This document shows positions 34,010 to 46,180 of a stretch of DNA of 64,000 nucleotides, piece after piece (positions within the stretch are counted from its first letter, which is position 1; every line of letters begins with the position of its first letter). A program made the position numbers and the translations under genes. The notes under the pieces are model-generated. The model did no database searches and was not told the origin of the DNA. It saw only the letters and a program-made list of their open reading frames with translations. The DNA is taken from assembly GCA_015179045.1 (NCBI GenBank), contig WHUZ01000021.1, forward strand, positions 248,001 through 312,000, read 5' to 3'. The DNA comes from Kalaharituber pfeilii (taxonomy: Eukaryota > Ascomycota > Pezizomycetes > Pezizales > Pezizaceae).

Positions 34010-34329
34010 CAGTGCGTAGGCAAAAGTCTTCGGGACTATGCGATACGTGCGTTCCGAGCACGCCCCCTTGCACCCCTTTTTTCAATACTGTTCGAAAAAT
34101 CACTTAAAATTCAATAGATTAGCCACAAAATTGCAAAAATCAATAGACCACATGAATGGGCATCAGAGAATCTAAAACTTTTTTCGGAATTTAAAAAGGA
34201 GTACTTTTAGTTGAGTTGTAGTGTTTTCACAAGAGGGGTCCTCTCGGATGACATGTCTCGTGACTCCAAAGCTTGGTAAAACGCTTTTCCTTATACTGCA
34301 TAGTCCCAAAGACTTTTGCCTACGCACTG
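34010..34329. mobile_element. 320-bp MITE, Tc1/mariner-like ends
   Basis: Ends CAGTGCGTAGGCAAAAGTCT and its complement with one mismatch over ~31 bp. TA at 34008-34009 on the left; CA in the expected position on the right (TA decayed). CAGTGCG ends are typical of Tc1/mariner-derived MITEs. No coding capacity. Confidence 0.85.
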
Positions 34330-34793
34330 CAGTATACTCACTGAGGATTCTGTAAGCTAACTCCGAATGGGGGTACAAAGGCAGATGTACAGTACCGAGT
34401 GTATCCAGAGAATTTGTGAATAGCTAACAGTAGAAAACGACTAATACCCTTCTTTGCAAATACACACACCGGCGGAGAGTACATTTAATTTCCATAAAGT
34501 TAGTGTGTCACAGTTGCGGTGGAGAGCTACATGTACACAAGCCACCAGAGACTAATCACCACCCGGTACAAAGGCCCAGACCAACCACTTGGACCCGGAG
34601 CCCTCCGCATTCTCTCTCGAGCTCATAAATGAAGATCATCGAGAAAGGGAGAGTTATGATATAGCAAAACTCGAAGTCACTTGGCAAAATTTTGGCGTTA
34701 TCATCAAGGAAATTGCAATTGAGTGTTTGATTATAAGTACTATCGCTTTGCTTCACCGCATACTTCCCCCTCGTCCTCCTCAGTACCTTCGTC
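34330..34793. other. No recognisable gene
   Basis: Host sequence up to the target site of the next LINE; forward and reverse frames here have no motif. Confidence 0.4.
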
Positions 34794-35107
34794 GGTGGTG
34801 CGGAAGAGACTATGAAAATTTTGAGCACATCATGAGAGGGTATGAAGCGTGGAGGAAGAGACTACCGAGAGGAGAGGAGGGATTAAGGGAGCTGTCAAGA
34901 GACGAGGAGGGGGGAGAGATAACGTTGGCGGAGGTGATGGACTGAGCGGCGGAGTAGACGGAGGATTTATTACACGTTCATTCTCATTTTATGGTTTTAT
35001 CTGCGAGTTACTATTCGGTTATTGTCTTGCATGTATCTAAACCCTCGCCATAGCCTACAAGGCGGCACGCGAGTAATGAAATAAAAAAAAAAAAAAAAAA
35101 AAAAAAA
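34794..35107 (+). mobile_element. 5'-truncated LINE, ORF2 C-terminus
   Basis: A perfect 14-bp target-site duplication TCAGTACCTTCGTC (34780-34793 and 35108-35121). The insert encodes the end of ORF2 (RRWCGRDYENFEHIMRGYEA then an acidic tail), a 3' UTR with the family-1 tail (CTCGCCATAGCCTACAAGGC) and a 26-nt poly(A). An apparent 118-codon frame from 34589 is a host-LINE chimera and not a gene. Confidence 0.9.
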
Positions 35108-35121
35108 TCAGTACCTTCGTC

Positions 35122-36792
35122 ATTACCTTGTTCATCATCGCGATCATCAGTACCTTGAATCATCATCCACCAAATCTCATAGTGTTTGAAGACCCTTCTG
35201 AGTCGGTTGTTGTGGTTCGGAAAGCGTAATCTTCATTTCACAATACCCTCCCCCATTTAGAAAGGAGAAGTTTTCTTCGATGGCAATAAAACGGTCAAAT
35301 TGTTTGTCCCCCCACCTTTCTTACCAGAGAGCTGCTTCACCACTTCTTTCTTGGAATGCAATTCTGCCTCGTTACCATTGTCACCATCATTATCATCGCC
35401 ATCGTCGTCGTCATCTGATTCCTAGAGGTTTTATTAATCGCGGACTCGTCATCCCTGTCAAGAATATTTTCAAATGAAGTGCCATTTTTGGCCTCTAACC
35501 CTCTCCGTTCCCTGGGGACGCTTTGCGGGTCTTTGCCCCAAGCCAGGTTTCTGCGAGCCATTCGGGAAGATTAAGGTTGTTCCTACGAGGTTCTTGATGC
35601 AGCAGTTGAAGAGGTAAGCAAGTATACAACAAGGCGACTAAATTTCTCTCTGCAATATACCCGGTAGGTAGTTCCCACTGGCAACTGTTAAGCATTGCAG
35701 TTGGATTAACACTTTCATCTCCTCGATTGAGAAAAGCAGTATCCTCTCTACATCGTCGATCGCCGACTCGATCCTGTCTGGTCCGGATTCTTCACGTGTA
35801 CTCAGTACAGGTATCTCGCCTTTGCTTGACTGTGCTTGGGGGAGAAGGCTCGACCCTTTGGGAATTGCTTTGGCATCTGGGGCAATGTCAAGTCAGTTCA
35901 GGGGTTGATTTCAATGAAGGAAATGTACTTTTAATACGCTCCGATACCACTGGATCGGACGGAACCCAGAGCAACTAATGTTAGCTTCGCGTTTGTGATC
36001 AACAGAACTCATTCCAAACTGGCCCATGTAAAGGGGAAAGTGGATGTGCATAGGTAGGTGGAGTTGGAATGAAGAAGTGAGGTAACCAAAGCGAAGATTC
36101 GAACGGCGAGAAAACGAAAGCACAGAAACTCACAGTGAACAGTCAATCAACTCACTTTTGAAACTTTCGAATTGAAGGGAAGACGGAAGTGGGATCTAAA
36201 CATATATCTCTACATTACTCCTGCTTCAAGAAAGGCATGTAACTGTTTTAATAGGGTAATATGGCTTAGTTTAGGATTCCCACCGGTCGTAAGGATGTGT
36301 GTGATCAAAGGATGTTTCAGACGGCTATACTACCAGGAATGCTACAGCGCCAAAAGCCAACTCATGATGTTATACATGGATTAGATTGGGAAGCAAGAAA
36401 ATATCATCAAAGATGTTTGATGGTAGGATTATTGGGGAGTAGAAGGGTTTGTTCAAGCGGCTGATCCGGTAGCAGATCGAGCAGCTATGCACTGCATCCA
36501 GGCAGCGCCATGAACACCACAAAGATTATCGCGGCTGAAGAACTACTTCGAATATGGCCTCTGCATAGAGCTGTTACAGTATTTATACAGGCAGGGGTTG
36601 CTATAGGCTCCGATCCGCTGGTCTGGTGTAAAACGTGACTCCAGCAGGTGAGAAGGTGGGTGCGACCCCACTCGTTGCCGGGTTAGCTTGTACCAGTAGC
36701 TAGGTGCTCCCGCGCTGCATGTTGCGCAAGCTAATAATGCTGTATCGGTCGAGACATTCTCACATTCATCAGCAAGTAAAGTATTTACGCCA
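35122..36792. other. No recognisable gene over 1.7 kb
   Basis: Scattered frames of 60-83 codons (for example 35727-35978 and 36172-36384, +) without motifs. (CAT/CGT)n-like repeats near 35385-35415. Confidence 0.35.
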
Positions 36793-36805
36793 GTTACAGG
36801 GCATT

Positions 36806-36844
36806 TTTTTTTTTTTTTATTTTATATCATTAATCGCATGCCGC
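36806..36844 (-). mobile_element. 39-bp LINE scar
   Basis: A T run and the last ~20 bp of the family-1 tail between GTTACAGGGCATT (36793-36805) and GTTACAGGACATT (36845-36857), a 13-bp duplication with one mismatch. Confidence 0.85.
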
Positions 36845-37099
36845 GTTACAGGACATTGGGACGTTGAACTATCCATTGCCTTCAACTGCTCACCCCGTCA
36901 CACCTGCCTCTGTCTTTGAGCAGTCTCATAAATCGTCTCTAACCTGTTATTATTAAGTATTATTAATTCTAAACCATATACTCTACCTAGGGGCTTGGTA
37001 TGAGACTACCATATACTAATAAGTCAGCCATGGTTCAATATCGAAAAAATCAAATACATATCGCAAAGCATTGACAAAATTAAGAAAAAAAGAAAATTC

Positions 37100-37700
37100 C
37101 TCGAACCCCCATGCACCCACAGCTGCCGTGTTTCAACTGGTTGTGTTCCAGTTTTGAAGATACACCACCTCTCACTTTGGAATCGATGCTCATCTCAGCC
37201 AGGCCAACGATATTATAATCTTGGTATCTGAAGCCCCATGTACCTACAATGTTAACTTTAAACCTCCATGTACTTACAAGGCCATAGAATTTTGGCATAA
37301 CTTTGCCCATAATTTTCCTCCCTCGTTTTTTTTTTTTTTTTTTGAGAGGTAAACACAATCTCGCTTTGGAATTCGCAACCAGCTAAGCTATTCCTCCGCC
37401 GACCATATGTATAGGCCTGGTCCCGTCTAAGGCCCCGTGTGCTCGGACGCTTAAGCACTGATTACAAGAAAGATGCCATTGGTATAATATTTCAATCGTA
37501 CAAAAATTTGAAACTGCCGGACAAGGCAAAAAAAACACATTACAAGGACATTTGAGTGGTCGACCTACCAAGGACTCAACTAAGGAGCTGTTGAAGGGGC
37601 TGTCGGAGTGGCTACTGGGGAGTGGGGGGAGATGCTATTGCGGCTGCTGGAGGAGTCGCTAGAGGGGTTGCGGGGGCTGTGAGGCAGTGGGGCAGTGGGG
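37100..37700 (+). repeat. SINE-like family R2, copy b
   Basis: CCCATGTACCTACAA units (37235-37280), a T run at 37326-37342, TCGCTTTGGAATTCGCAACC and ATTCCTCCGCCGACCATA (37363-37406), and a GCTGCTGGAGG tract (37580-37690). The tRNA-like end is missing. Confidence 0.55.
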
Positions 37701-37947
37701 CGGTGAAGCGGGCGATAGGATGACACCTATTTGGAAATCGTATCTATTGGTGATCGATCGGGAACAACACTTTTAAACTCAAGGCGTACTCGCTAGATGT
37801 CATAGTAGGATATTGCTTTCGCTAGGTAAGCCAAGGCCTCATCACGGCCTTGAAAGTGGTGCTGTTGAAAGTCGACTCCCTGAGCTAACACAATAAGTGA
37901 GTGACAAATTGAAATGTTCATTGAAGATAGAGCAATCTGAAAGTTCG

Positions 37948-38014
37948 CTTTTTTTTAATAAAAATAAATAAAAATAATGTAACTCCGCGTACAGGCTGGG
38001 AGCCTATGGCAGGG
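37948..38014 (-). mobile_element. 67-bp LINE family-2 scar
   Basis: A/T-rich tail (complement of a poly(A)) and GTAACTCCGCGTACAGGC, CTATGGCAGGG, flanked by AGTTCG (37942-37947 and 38015-38020). Confidence 0.65.
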
Positions 38015-38230
38015 AGTTCGTTATTATGACTTTCTAACAACATTGGGACACATTATTGGGTTAGAATTTGTACATTCGTATTTATAATCTTATTTCAACT
38101 ATGTTTTAAAACCAATTGTGATCAAGGCAACAGTTTCTTTACTCCTTGGCTACCACAGCCTCCTTTCCCGCAGTATGCACGGTTTGCTAATTCGATCTGC
38201 AACTCCATCACTACGTTTGAGCCTGCACAT

Positions 38231-38444
38231 TTTTTTTTTTCTTTTTCTTTTTCTTTTTAAATCACATAACCCCGCTTGCAGCGCCAAGCCATGGCAGGGT
38301 CCCTGGGCAAGCCCTCGAAGCCCGGAGACAGGCTTAACAAACAAAGAACTTTCTATCTACTTCTAAAACCTGATTCCACAAACCTCCGGACGGTCCTTCC
38401 GATTTCTGCCTCAGGGAGGCTCCACTATATATCTCCCCCTCTCC
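38231..38444 (-). mobile_element. 214-bp LINE family-2 fragment upstream of NLR gene 1
   Basis: A perfect 14-bp target-site duplication TTGAGCCTGCACAT (38217-38230 and 38445-38458). The insert is a T/C tract plus family-2 3' UTR (ACCCCGCTTGCAGC, CATGGCAGGGTCCCTGGGCA), nearly the same as 54605-54780. It ends ~120 bp before the NLR start codon. Confidence 0.95.
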
Positions 38445-38563
38445 TTGAGCCTGCACATCCTGTTGCCCCGCTCGCTGAATTTACACAATACTGGACAGCA
38501 TCAGGAAAACCTAGCATAACTGTAACGGCAACCTTTGATGATTGCAAGAATTCTTCCTTGGAT

Positions 38564-41500
38564 ATGATGAATGATACCACCTCTCAAGCCTTTCTAAAGG
38601 CATTCCGCAAGTTCACGGAGAAACTCTCAAAGGAGCATCTTGAAGAATTCCTGAATTTGGGGTCAATGAAAGATGTCTACATGTGCATACAACAGCTGGA
38701 GGACAAACTGAAGCAAAACAAGACTCAGCGTTACCTTGCTCGACTGAACCCATATTTGGAGGGGCTTCAGCAATATGCCAAAGTAATAGACGTAATAGTC
38801 CAGATCAGACCGGAGATCATGGCTATTGTTTGGGTGCGATTAGTTCACTTCCATTTCCCTGATGAAGCTATTTTGAATTGCTTCTTGACTGACTCTAAAT
38901 TGAATTTCACAGGGATGCACAAGATTTATTCTACAGGTTTGCTCAGAGAATGATACCCGCAGTGATTGGCTTGCTAATGCTAATGCTTATATGCACCCGT
39001 CATTATTGCTAGGCCGCTGGTACCCACTTGGCATTTTTCGATAGCCTGCTTGATGCATTGGAGCGAATTGGGGAAAACTTACCTAGACAGCAACAATTGG
39101 AAAATGTTTTTCATAACAACCCTCGCGTTCAGCGTATCTCGATCCTCATGTATGAGGATATTTTGACGTTCCACTGGGAAACCCTCAACTTCTTGCGTAA
39201 AAAAGGTAACCTTATATTCCTCCGCAATTTCACTGCAAATTGGTCAAAAATATATTTTGGATTACCTACTAATATATGCCCTATACGGCTGTTGAAACAG
39301 TATTTAAGCAGGTTATTCATATTTTATTACAACCCTTTGAACAGACATTTGGTACAATTGTGGGAAGGCTTGAACGTCATAGAATGCTTCTTGACTATGA
39401 AGCTATAGCTGCACACATCGAGGCTGCAAATGAAGATCGACAGCTGGAGGAGAAACAAAAGCGTGAGCAAGAAAACTACCGAAAACAGGAACAACTAAAG
39501 GCTTGGTTAAAGCCTATGGACAACGGGCTGAAAATGGCTTTCATGCACAAGGAACTGGACAAGCTTACTAGTACTTCGGAGGGGCGTGAAGCGATGCAAC
39601 ACATCTGGTTAATGGAGCTCGATGCATTGAAAAGCTGGATAGGTTTGGACAATGATGGGAAGCCGATCATATGGTTGACAGGCATGCCAGGTGCAGGTGC
39701 GCAGATTCTGGATTGAATTTGCTTTTGCATATAGATACGTAAAGTTTACTAACAAATTGAGTGGTTTAAGGGAAAAGTTTTCTTGCCTATCGACTTTTTC
39801 TAGAGCTGAAACGGAAGACGAGTAAGGTGACAGCAGATTGTGTTTGCTATGCTTTTCTCAGCAGTGAGCAGCCAGGTCCGATAACTTATGACGGTGTTCT
39901 GAAAACATTCATATTTCAGCTTTTGCAGAATAGCCCATGCTTGATCTCCTACCTCTTTCAAGAATATACATCCAGGGATTTCCAAGGATTCTGCGCCCCT
40001 ATGAATAGGAACGATCTCAGCCAGATATTAAAAGCCTGCTTAGATTATATACCTGGGTCAATATACATGATACTGGATGGCTTGGATGAAGTAGAAGAGG
40101 ATGATCGCAAGGCTGTCCTTCAAACAATATTGATACTTCATGACCCCTCAAAAAAACTACGCATTTTCATCAGTAGCCGGCCAGAAACTGACATTGAAGA
40201 TGAGTTGCTGAGCTTGGAAGGGCAATTTGAACATATTGCCATTGGTACTCAGAATGCCAATGACATTACTGCCTACGTTGAAGCATGCGGTAGGGATCTT
40301 CGCAAAGCATTTTCCTATGATGAGATGTCACGGGATGTGGTTGCATCTATCCTCATGAAAATTTCCAGCAAAGCATGTGGTAGGAACTTCTTCAGCTTGT
40401 CTATCACTTCAATACTGTCACTAACGTAGTAATTTACACTACATCTAGGCATGTTCTTGTGGGCCCGGCTGGTTCTACATGACTTGGCCCGGTGCACAAA
40501 CTTGGAGGGCCTTCAAGAAGCTGTCAGCAACCTACCCAAGGGGCTGGAGGAGGCGTAGGTGCTCCATTGTTCCGCTGCCCCTCCTGACGGCAATACTGCC
40601 TGTATGGAATTCATCTGGTATTAACACTCTGTCTCTTTGCTATTCTGTAGGTACCAGCGGATTCTGGATAGAATAGAGAACAATCGGGATTCAGCTCTTG
40701 GTCGGGATGCAATAAGAATTCTTCAAATGATTATTTGCAGTAAACGACCACTCCGCAAGCAAGAGGTCCAGCATTTATTGGCAATTCAAACTGGTGACAT
40801 CTGCATTGAGCAGAGAAGACTGTTACGAAGAAGGCTTGAGGAGTTGTGTGGTCCAATACTGACAGTGGAAGATGGAACTGTTTGTTTTGTCCACTTCAGT
40901 GCTCGAGAGTGAGTATACTCAGTAATGTCCTAGGGTGAGCAATCATGCACTATACAGCTGCTAAACCACATTTTGCAGGTATCTCACCAGCCGCATGAGT
41001 GGGCCTTTTATTGAACTTTCCACATGCCACTGTCTACTTGCAAGTTCCTCAATGTCATACTTGCTCTTTCATTGCTTCAGTCCAGAGCTGAATGACGAAG
41101 AGCTTGACACATATATAAAGAATGGGGAATACATACTTTTTAACTATGTAATGCAAAATTGGGTATTCCACGTTCGAGAGGCCATGCGGATTATAGCTAG
41201 GCGGCAGTCTGGGTACCAATACCCAATTGACGGATCAACTGAACTGTCTTTTCCAGAATTTCAGATCAACGGAGCATGAGCCTCAAATTCGAAGTTCAGG
41301 TTTGGTATCAGAGGAGGAAGATCTCCCGTGGTTACAGACAATGTGGCCCCATTTATACCATTGGCTGCGAGAGATTAATTCTTATACCTCCGGTATGGAT
41401 TGGCAAGGTAAATCCACTTTCAGGAAGCGAAGGTCCAATAGCCTATGAGTTTATGTGAAGGCTGACTGTTCTTGTTCCCTCAGCACATGTCCATAGCAAA

Positions 41501-43883
41501 CATCCGCTAAGTGTACAGGGAAATCTTGAGCGCATTCGAGAACGGTTTAGGGCTGCAGTAGCTGCCTCCAACCCAACTGACTTGTCACGAATGCAATCTC
41601 TCTATGGCCCTAATCTATTCCAATGCACTCGGTCTCTCTGCCCTTATTACTGGGATGGATTTCCCACAGAAGATGAATTAAACATCCACTTGCAGTCACA
41701 TATGCGACCTTTCCAGTGTAAGGACCAAAACTGTTACTGGTCTACAGCAGGATTTAGCACAATTACAGAGCTCAGTCAGCATAACAACAAGTTTCATGCA
41801 GCTGTGGAAGGATCCTCCCGGACGCTTAAGGGCAATCCGATATTCAAAAATGTTCGAATGCCTGCTCAGCATAAAGTTCTAATTGATGCAATTTTCCAAG
41901 GCAGTGTCGAGCTAGTGAGAGAAGTATTATCACAGAATACTTCCATTCTCATCCTCAACAAAGTGGTTGCAGGAAAAAGAGCAGTAGAGTATGCAGTTGA
42001 GCAGAAAGATTTGGAGATAACGTTGATGTTATTTGAAGCAGGTGCTCGACCTCGTGACATGCAAAAGTTTCTTGTTGATGCCATTGCCCAAGGCAATGTC
42101 GAGCTAGTTAAAAAGTTAGTATCATGGGTCAATTTTCGGCTCAACCTCAATGAAGTGGTTGCAGGGAAAACAGCACTAGAGTATGCGGTTGAGCAGAAAA
42201 ATGTGGAGATGATGTTAATGTTAGTTGAACAAGGTGCTAAAGGTGTGAGGGGAAATGGAGAGCAAAAAGCAAAACCTTTCTGTGATGCATTTTGGTTGCA
42301 ACAGCAGTATTATAGATCTGTAGGTCAGGTTCTAGCAGAATGTGGAGACGGCAACGTTAGGAGGCAATATCTCGAAGCCATGTTTCAGGCTGGCAAATCA
42401 AATGTCAGGGACTCGAGCCTATGGATATTAGCATTGAGCATCATCGACTCAGAAAACGAACTTCAGCATTTGCTTTCCAATGACGATTTCACAAAAACTC
42501 TGAACCTTATTTCTAACCCCGGCAGTCTCAGTCATTATACCACCCTGCAGCTCACATATACCCCCCTAGCATATGCTATCGCTAGAGGGCCCCGGCATTG
42601 TGGTATTTTAAAGCTGCTAGTGCAAGCAGGTGCCAAACCTTGGACAGAACCGCTGCGAAACGGTGGCTGGGAGGCCCTGCCCGGGCTCAGGCTCATCCAT
42701 CGGCTTCTGAGCGAGCGTAGCACTGGCTTGCAGTTGCGTATGTTGATGCTTGCCACGAACCCTCTACATGGGCAGCGTTCATTCCAAACGTTGTATTTTT
42801 CCCACTATCAGGATTCCTCACTCATCAATGAATACATCGCCAATGACTTTCAGTGGTCGGAAGTTGCGGATTATATGGCCATGCAGGGCAGAAGCCTTCT
42901 TCAGCTAGGCATTGACTACTTAGCAGAGGAGAGGGTGAATATGGACCTTCGCGAGAAACACCAATGGGACGCAAGTATCGAATCGGACCCAAGTATCTCT
43001 ATACTATTTGCTAGCTCTCTGATTCAGCTTGCCAGAACTATTCCGAAGAGCCTCAAAGGAATTATTCGACCTCCATCCTGGACAAGGTATAATGAAGTTG
43101 TGCATTCCGAAATCAATGACATAGTCAGGAAGTGCGGTGGAAATGAAGATCCGAAAGGTTACTCTAGAGCTGATTGCAAGGCTGTCCAGCTTAGGCTGTC
43201 CCAACTTTCTCTCATCAGGTGGCCAAGTTTGATTTGCCGCATTCTGGATGAGGCAGAATTTTGGACTGTGCAAAGCTTCACATGGACCTACCAGAGCCCT
43301 GTGGCAAACCTTTCATCGCATGAGAAGCGCAATACTACCAGGATTTACACAATGGGTGGGCATCCACGACATATTAGATTTGACATTGCAGTTCTGCGAG
43401 GTTCGTTTTGCACACGTGTTAATCTGTTGCCAACTGGTGAAGAAAAGGGTAATGAGCTCCAATGTCTAAGCCATAGACTGACGGCCCTCCCGAAATCTAG
43501 AAATTAATACAGCTCCTCTAGAGGTTTCTACAGCTTCGATGGTATTTCCTGATTGGAGTATTGAGATTATCCGCACCGATCCACAGCTGCAGACTACGAC
43601 GATCAATTGTCAAAGCCTTTATTGGAGGAATCATTACTCTTGCGTTGACTCAGTCTGTGATGATGGTTTTCTTTCTAGGACAAACGCCCCACTGGTTCCT
43701 CGGAGTTTGGTAGCCTATGCATCACTTGACTGGAGCTACATGAATACGAATAAATATATAAGTGACTGGCTGAATAGTCTCCAAGACAACCAGGTGCTTG
43801 GGTTCAAAATTTCCTCTGGCGAAGGCTCCGTCATCCCGAAAGAGGTTCACATTCAAGGGCAGATATATTATTCATATAATTAG
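38564..43883 (+). pseudogene. NACHT-ankyrin STAND (NLR) gene 1, one frameshift
   Basis: Exons 38564-38833, 38913-38936 (24-nt microexon), 39013-39205, 39301-39696, 39771-40379, 40449-40554, 40651-40908, 40979-41407, 41484-43448, 43513-43883; phases agree except in exon 8. The order is a DUF7708-like N-terminus, a charged helix, NACHT with Walker A GMPGAGKS (split by an intron) and Walker B YMILDGLDEVEE, a winged-helix-like region (RPLRKQEVQHLLAIQTGD), paired C2H2-like fingers (FQCTRSLC...HLQSH; FQCKDQNC...HNNKFH), about two 63-aa ankyrin-type repeats and a large C-terminal region. Compared with gene 2, 41182-41222 has a net +1 change, giving a stop at 41279 before the fingers and ankyrins. 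Unrepaired, only the NACHT half (~780 aa) would be made. Fungal STAND proteins sense non-self and trigger cell death; that role is by family. Confidence 0.85.
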
Positions 43884-43929
43884 TGGCCATGCATCGGAAA
43901 TTCCATATGTTAAGTGTTACTTAGTGAGT

Positions 43930-44010
43930 AGTGTTTTATTCACGTTGGGCGGCATGTGAGTAATGATATTAAAAGAAAAAAAAAAAAAAAAAAAAATTAA
44001 AAAAAAAAAT
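43930..44010 (+). mobile_element. LINE family-1 tail downstream of NLR gene 1
   Basis: GGGCGGCATGTGAGTAATGA followed by an A tract (43972-44010), immediately 3' of the NLR stop codon; upstream extent unclear. Confidence 0.6.
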
Positions 44011-44151
44011 CTTTCTGTAGAACCACAATCTCGTGTCGTTGTCCGTGGACGTATACTATTATGTTAGTTTAAAGAACAACGCGTAACATAACTCGCTAAT
44101 CTAAATTCCGTAAAATTTGTTATAAAGTTACCTGGTTACTATCAAGGGGGG

Positions 44152-44900
44152 GTTTTTTTTTTTTTCCCTTAATCACGTGACCCCGCTTGCAGCTATTCGC
44201 CATGACAGGGCCCCTGGGTCTGGACCCTCAAAGCCCGGAGGCAGGCTTATCTAGCTAACCCTTCCCCCGCCATCTCTACAAACGGAACGTCGACCCCTCC
44301 CCGCCCCACCTCTACGAGGTAATAAAAATAGCTATACTTTACCTCCGCCGCCACCTTCGAACAAACGGAAATTTGCCCCCTCCCCTTCTCAGCACTTCAA
44401 CGACCTAAAAAACTCCTCCAGCACATCCACCACCTCCCCATTCTCTTGCTTCTCCGCCCACTTCTTCACGTCCGCGTCCTCCCACATCTCCCATCCTTCC
44501 GGGTAATTGTCCCAATCCTTCCAGTCCCTCACTCTCTCCTCCTCCTCCCCTTCTCCCCGGAAATCTGCGGTCCACACGTCGCCGCATCCGCTCGGGTCCC
44601 CCATGCTTCTGGCCACGAACCTCGCCTGCGCGGCGTCTAAGGTCGTCTCTGCAGACTCCACTCCGGTGACCCAGTTTACTTTCTGTTTCGCTGCTCCGTG
44701 GACTGCCCCGTGGCTTTTCTCAGTACCTGGTACTGGATCTTCTCCATTTCCTTCCTCCACTCCTTCTGACCCTGCCATCCTATTTCCGCCCCCACATCAT
44801 CACCGCTCTGATCATCCCCTTGTATAACTGACGCCAACTCTTCGGGCTCATGCCCCATTGTCCCGCACCCAGGCCCATCATCGCCCCCGTCAACTTCGAG
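44152..44900 (-). mobile_element. LINE family-2 copy with internal deletion of RNase H
   Basis: T run, family-2 tail (ACCCCGCTTGCAGC). On the reverse strand an RT-thumb region (KLTGAMMGLGAGQWGMSPKS, WQGQKEWRKEMEKIQYQVL) is joined directly to a C-terminal acidic end (EVVDVLEEFFRSLKC). The RNase H and zinc knuckle present in the copy at 54581-56395 are absent. Confidence 0.75.
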
Positions 44901-45420
44901 GAAGAGAGGTGACTATGGTGCACGTAAATAGTTACGGCAGTGTTAACAGGCAATAAGCACACAGCAGCGAGGATAGGCATATTCCCACTATGTCATGAGG
45001 AAAGGAATTGATAATGGAGAAGGGCATCTGGGAGTGGGAAAGGCGCTTATTGGAGTAAGCGATGGGAGATCATCGGCAATGGTCTGTAGAGGAGCTGGCC
45101 AGCAAATCGGCACTCACGATCATCGTTTGTGTAATGTGCACAAGAGGTGGAGAAAAGATGAAAAGTTACCGAGTGCAGGAGGGGCAAAGAAGTTTGGGAG
45201 ATGGTGGCAGAGGGTCATGGTGTTGCCAAGTGTCTGCTCCCAAGATTAAGGGGACTGTATGCATATATGTCATCATCTTTCTTCAATTAACCCAGAGTGA
45301 TAGCAGCAACAGAGCCCATTGCAATGCCTTACAAGGGTAGTGCTCACTGTAAGGATGATGTTTTTTGAGAAAGCCAGTCCTTCAAATTCTGCCTGAGCAT
45401 CCCTTTAAACACTCCGCAAT
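44900..45420 (+). repeat. Family C, Y' segment
   Basis: GGTGACTATGGTGCACGTAA, AAAGGAATTGATAATGGAGA and GTAAGGATGATGTTTTTTGA match the reverse strand of 29350-29860. It joins directly to segment X at CCCTTTAAAC near 45415. Confidence 0.8.
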
Positions 45421-45424
45421 TGTA

Positions 45425-45655
45425 TTCCCCGCAGCAACTAACGTTAAGATGTGGCTAGCGAACTGCCACCTCGCGACCGTAAGGGTCTCAATGAGTGCTT
45501 TGGCCATGGAGTCACAGTAGGTAATGTTGTGGGCTGTAAAAGGTGTCGAGCCCGTTCCTTAAGGACTGTTGAAATTCAATCTACCTAAAAGAAAAGATAT
45601 TGTTTCGATTACTATAAGCTATAGATGCGCACCGTATGCGTGGGCATCCTTGCGG
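45425..45655 (+). repeat. Family C, X segment
   Basis: Matches the reverse complement of 28130-28378 (GCAGCAACTAACGTTAAGAT, TGTTTCGATTACTATAAGCT). Confidence 0.8.
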
Positions 45656-46180
45656 AAGTATAGTGGAAGGATAAAGACGTCATCTAGATAGTGTCGCACC
45701 GGGTTAACCGTTCCAAATCCCGGCGTGTTAGAGGAAGCAGTTGATAATACCACCGGTAAGGAAGCGTCGCTGAAGGGCAAGAGGGAGTGACGGTGGCGCA
45801 CGTAAATAGGTACGACAGTGTAACAGGCAATGAACACACAGCGGCGAGGATAGGCATATTCCTGATATGTCAGAAGGAAAGGAATTGATAATGGAGAAGG
45901 GCATCCGACAGCGGGTAAAGGCGCAGAAGCAGCGAAGTACCAATCAGTGGAGCCAGCGATGGGAGAACGGCCTCGCTCACCAGCAATGGTCTTCGGAGCA
46001 ACTAGCCAGCAAATCGGTAATCGCGATCATCGTTTGTGTAATGTGTGCAAGAGCTGGAGAAAAGATGAAAGGATACTTACTGAGTGCAAGAGAGGGTCAA
46101 AGGAACCGAGAGGTAGCTTGAGACATTGTGATGCCAAGAGTCTGATCCGAACATGAAGGGGTTCGAACCAAGTTTCGTGA
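45656..46180 (+). repeat. Family C, second Y segment
   Basis: GGATAAAGACGTCATCTAGA, CCGGGTTAACCGTTCCAAAT and following match the reverse strand of 29980-29500. Arranged head-to-tail after X, so the locus holds about one and a half tandem units. Confidence 0.8.

Noticed and set aside
34589..34945. 118-codon forward frame
   Set aside because: Crosses the LINE target site at 34793; the N-terminal half is host sequence and the C-terminal half LINE ORF2, so it is a chimera.
41218..41261. A cryptic intron rescuing the frame of NLR gene 1
   Set aside because: GTACCA...TTTTCCAG would be ~44 nt and joins in the wrong phase for the conserved downstream sequence.
46150..46175. GGGTTCGAACCAAG resembling a tRNA T-arm/B box
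   Set aside because: No A box or cloverleaf partner at suitable distance upstream.
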